From positions 1,240,001-1,304,000 of the forward strand of contig JBEVVG010000001.1 of NCBI GenBank assembly GCA_040507225.1: a stretch of 64,000 nt of DNA, written 5' to 3'. Shown here piece by piece: positions 62,319 through 64,000 of this stretch. Positions within the stretch are counted from its first letter, which is position 1; the number at the start of each line of letters is the position of its first letter. The translations under genes and the position numbers were made by a program. The notes beneath the pieces are model-generated. The model was not told where the DNA came from. It searched no databases and worked only from the letters and a program-made list of their open reading frames with translations. Source of the DNA: Thiodiazotropha sp040507225 (GTDB lineage: Bacteria > Pseudomonadota > Gammaproteobacteria > Chromatiales > Chromatiaceae).

Positions 62319-63301
62319 GCAGGGCATTCGGGAGGACCGGGCATGCGTCCGAACAATCCCGCGGCCGCCCCTTTGATCAGCGCCACAAGCTTGGCCCCGC
62401 GATCCTGTTCGAACATAAGGATGCGAAACAGGTCCTGGGCGGTAGCCAGCAGGTCGTAGAGCACGAATCCCGGCAGGCGAAACAGGTACTCCCGCCAGAT
62501 CCGGGTGCGATTGCGATAGATGGTGAAACGCCGGCGTGGCGGATGGTTCCAGGCCCAGAAGCGACGTCCGAGGAAGCGGTGTTCGGTCTGTGCACCGAGA
62601 TGATGGCGCAGCACCGCGTCCCCAACCGCGGCAATGCGATACCCCTTGCGTAAGGTGCGCAGGCAGAAATCCACATCCAGGTAGTCGATGTCGAAGGCCT
62701 CCCGGATCAATCCCAACTCCTGGAACAGGTCGGCGCGGATCAGGCTGCCGGAGCTGATGGCGATGAACAGATTTTCGATCACCGGCTGGCTGCGAAAATC
62801 CTCGATCCTGAACCGGGGCGCCGTGAAACGCCCCTGCGGCGAAGTGACATAGCGGGCTTCCCGGGTGACCGCCTGTTCCTGGTATCGGGGCACCAGGATG
62901 CGGGTATGCGGATCGAGGTCATGGCGTGAAGGCGCCTGGTACAGCCGCTCCACCATGCCGGTTTCCGCCAGACTGTCGTCATCCATCAGCAGGATCCATT
63001 CGGCACCGGCCCCGAGCGCCCGGACGATGCCGATGTTCTGCGCCACCGCCAGCCCGAGATTGGTGCCATTCATGACCAGTTGAACCTGATCGCCCAGAAC
63101 CTCTGCCAGGGTCTGCAGCCATTCACGGGACGCCGCCCGGGTACTGTTGTCCACGATCACCACCTGATCCACCTGGCCGAGGTAGGTTTCCAGGACGGAT
63201 TGAAAGGCGCTTTCCACGTTGTAGGTAACCGTGACGGCAATGATCCGGGGTTTGCGAACCCCGTTCCGCACCTCGGCATCCAATGACTGATCCTCTTGCA
63301 T
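62288..63301 (-). CDS. Family 2 glycosyltransferase (rhamnosyltransferase-like)
   Basis: The product is 337 residues with a GT-A fold: IIAVTVTYN, VVIVDNSTR, NLGLAVAQNIGIVRAL and the metal-binding LLMDDDS. The acceptor-binding segment reads FDIDYLDVDFCLRTLRKGYRIAAVGDAVLRH. It resembles O-antigen or capsule rhamnosyltransferases, using a nucleotide sugar on the cytoplasmic side. No other polysaccharide genes flank it. It overlaps the TIGR03790-like gene at the 3' end. Confidence 0.9.
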   Translation of the reverse strand: MQEDQSLDAEVRNGVRKPRIIAVTVTYNVESAFQSVLETYLGQVDQVVIVDNSTRAASREWLQTLAEVLGDQVQLVMNGTNLGLAVAQNIGIVRALGAGAEWILLMDDDSLAETGMVERLYQAPSRHDLDPHTRILVPRYQEQAVTREARYVTSPQGRFTAPRFRIEDFRSQPVIENLFIAISSGSLIRADLFQELGLIREAFDIDYLDVDFCLRTLRKGYRIAAVGDAVLRHHLGAQTEHRFLGRRFWAWNHPPRRRFTIYRNRTRIWREYLFRLPGFVLYDLLATAQDLFRILMFEQDRGAKLVALIKGAAAGLFGRMPGPPECPAQGDSSGSTR

Positions 63302-63501
63302 ACTCGGCTTTATCGGCTATTTCCTCATCCTTGGCAAGGGCTTATGGTCATCCGAACGGACATCCGTCGATCCATCGGGGGAGAAACGCGACAGTCAACT
63401 CAGCGGGCATGGAAAAGGAATCAGCCACACCGCTTGAAGGTGGACACACGAGCGGTTAAGGTGCCGCCTATTGAATTACAGATCTTAAGGTAGATTGCAT
63501 C

Positions 63502-64000
63502 ATGTCTGACGTCACTGACGAATACCTGCTTGAAAACACCTGCAACGCGGTCATCAAATCCTCGGTGCGGATCACCCCGGAGAACACCGACGAGGTCCGG
63601 CAAATCGTTTTGCAGATCGACGACCCCGCGTTTCGCTACGCGACCGGACAATCCATCGGCGTTCTGGTGCCTGGGCCTCACGAATTCGGCAATGAATTTC
63701 ACCATCGCCGCTATTCCATCGCCAACCCGGTGCAGAGCGGCAATCCGGAAAACGTCGAACTGGAAATCCTGGTGCGTCGCTGTTTCTACATCGATGAGGT
63801 GTCCGGCGAGCGTTATCCGGGGGTGGCCTCAAACTATCTGTGCAACGCCAAGAACGGTGACACCATCAAGATCACAGGCCCGTTCCGCAGTCCATTCAAG
63901 ATCCCCTCGGACAAATCCAGCCCGCTGCTGATGATCGGCACCGGCACCGGCGTGGCCCCGTTCCGGGCCTTTGTTCGCCAGATCTACGATCAGTTCGGCG
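63502..64000 (+). CDS. Ferredoxin-NADP+ reductase-like oxidoreductase, 3' end outside window
   Basis: The 166 visible residues include the FAD-binding RRYSIANP, GVASNYLCNAKNGDTIKITGP and the NADP-binding GTGTGVAPFRAF. The fold is the plant-type FNR family, moving electrons between ferredoxin or flavodoxin and NADP. The N-terminus (MSDVTDEYLLENTCNAV) and the early strand are complete; the C-terminal Cys/Glu/Tyr region is cut off. AAGG stands 11 bases upstream of the ATG. Confidence 0.88.
   Translation, partial: MSDVTDEYLLENTCNAVIKSSVRITPENTDEVRQIVLQIDDPAFRYATGQSIGVLVPGPHEFGNEFHHRRYSIANPVQSGNPENVELEILVRRCFYIDEVSGERYPGVASNYLCNAKNGDTIKITGPFRSPFKIPSDKSSPLLMIGTGTGVAPFRAFVRQIYDQFG

Overview
The window is GC-rich, densely coded bacterial chromosome. 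The gene families (LexA, Y-family polymerase, TcdA, HrpB, YgfZ, TrhP/YegQ, MetA, RpfC/RpfG-type regulators, many cyclic-di-GMP proteins) point to a free-living or symbiotic gammaproteobacterium, probably of the Chromatiales / sulfur-oxidiser type. No taxonomic marker gene is present, so that placement is an inference. I see no rRNA, CRISPR array, prophage or transposase. There is one tRNA (Asp-GUC) and several families of short palindromic repeats.

Layout. 1-3.3 kb: the end of an EAL-domain protein, a PhnD-like periplasmic binding protein, an OmpR-type response regulator and a small membrane protein. 3.3-6.5 kb: an SOS mutagenesis cassette (LexA-like repressor, Y-family polymerase, compact SRAP/YedK-like protein), each gene preceded by a version of the same repeat block. 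6.5-16.8 kb: a chemoreceptor with a C-terminal zinc-binding CZB domain, small genes, a MITE-like element, a methyltransferase, TcdA, a large GGDEF-EAL protein that also ends in CZB, a dGTPase and an EamA transporter. 17-20 kb: a DUF2959 lipoprotein, a second decayed MITE-like copy directly in front of a PiT phosphate permease, and a membrane protein. 20.2 kb: tRNA-Asp. 20.6-25.1 kb: a secreted DUF1800/DUF1501 pair. 25.1-27.1 kb: metA coupled to a P-loop ATPase.

27.5-34.4 kb is a signalling block: a double-receiver protein, an RpfG-like HD-GYP regulator, an RpfC-shaped membrane protein that has lost the kinase core and the phosphoacceptors, and a convergent RpfC-like hybrid kinase. No rpfF lies nearby. 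34.5-42 kb, nearly all on the minus strand: a truncated MITE-like copy, HrpB helicase, a membrane-anchored Rad50/SbcC-like ATPase with a 65-residue partner, a lipoprotein and an RNB ribonuclease. 42-46.6 kb: YgfZ, an HDOD protein, an ABC exporter and a nucleoside deaminase. 46.8-49.3 kb: an IorAB-type molybdenum hydroxylase.

49.8-55.2 kb is an operon of glutamine-dependent amidotransferase (AsnB family), acyl carrier protein, AMP-forming ligase, VOC/epimerase-like protein and NadE-like ligase. It looks like a dedicated small-molecule or surface-decoration pathway. 55.5-58.8 kb (minus): an ArnD-like protein lacking its usual Asp residues, TrhP/YegQ and a ChaN-PDZ protein. 58.8-64 kb: an M1 peptidase overlapping a TIGR03790-like secreted protein, a family 2 glycosyltransferase, and the start of a ferredoxin-NADP reductase cut by the window end.

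The strongest candidates for something little described are the repeat-punctuated SOS cassette, the RpfG / dead-RpfC / RpfC cluster, and the AsnB-ACP-ligase-VOC-NadE operon.
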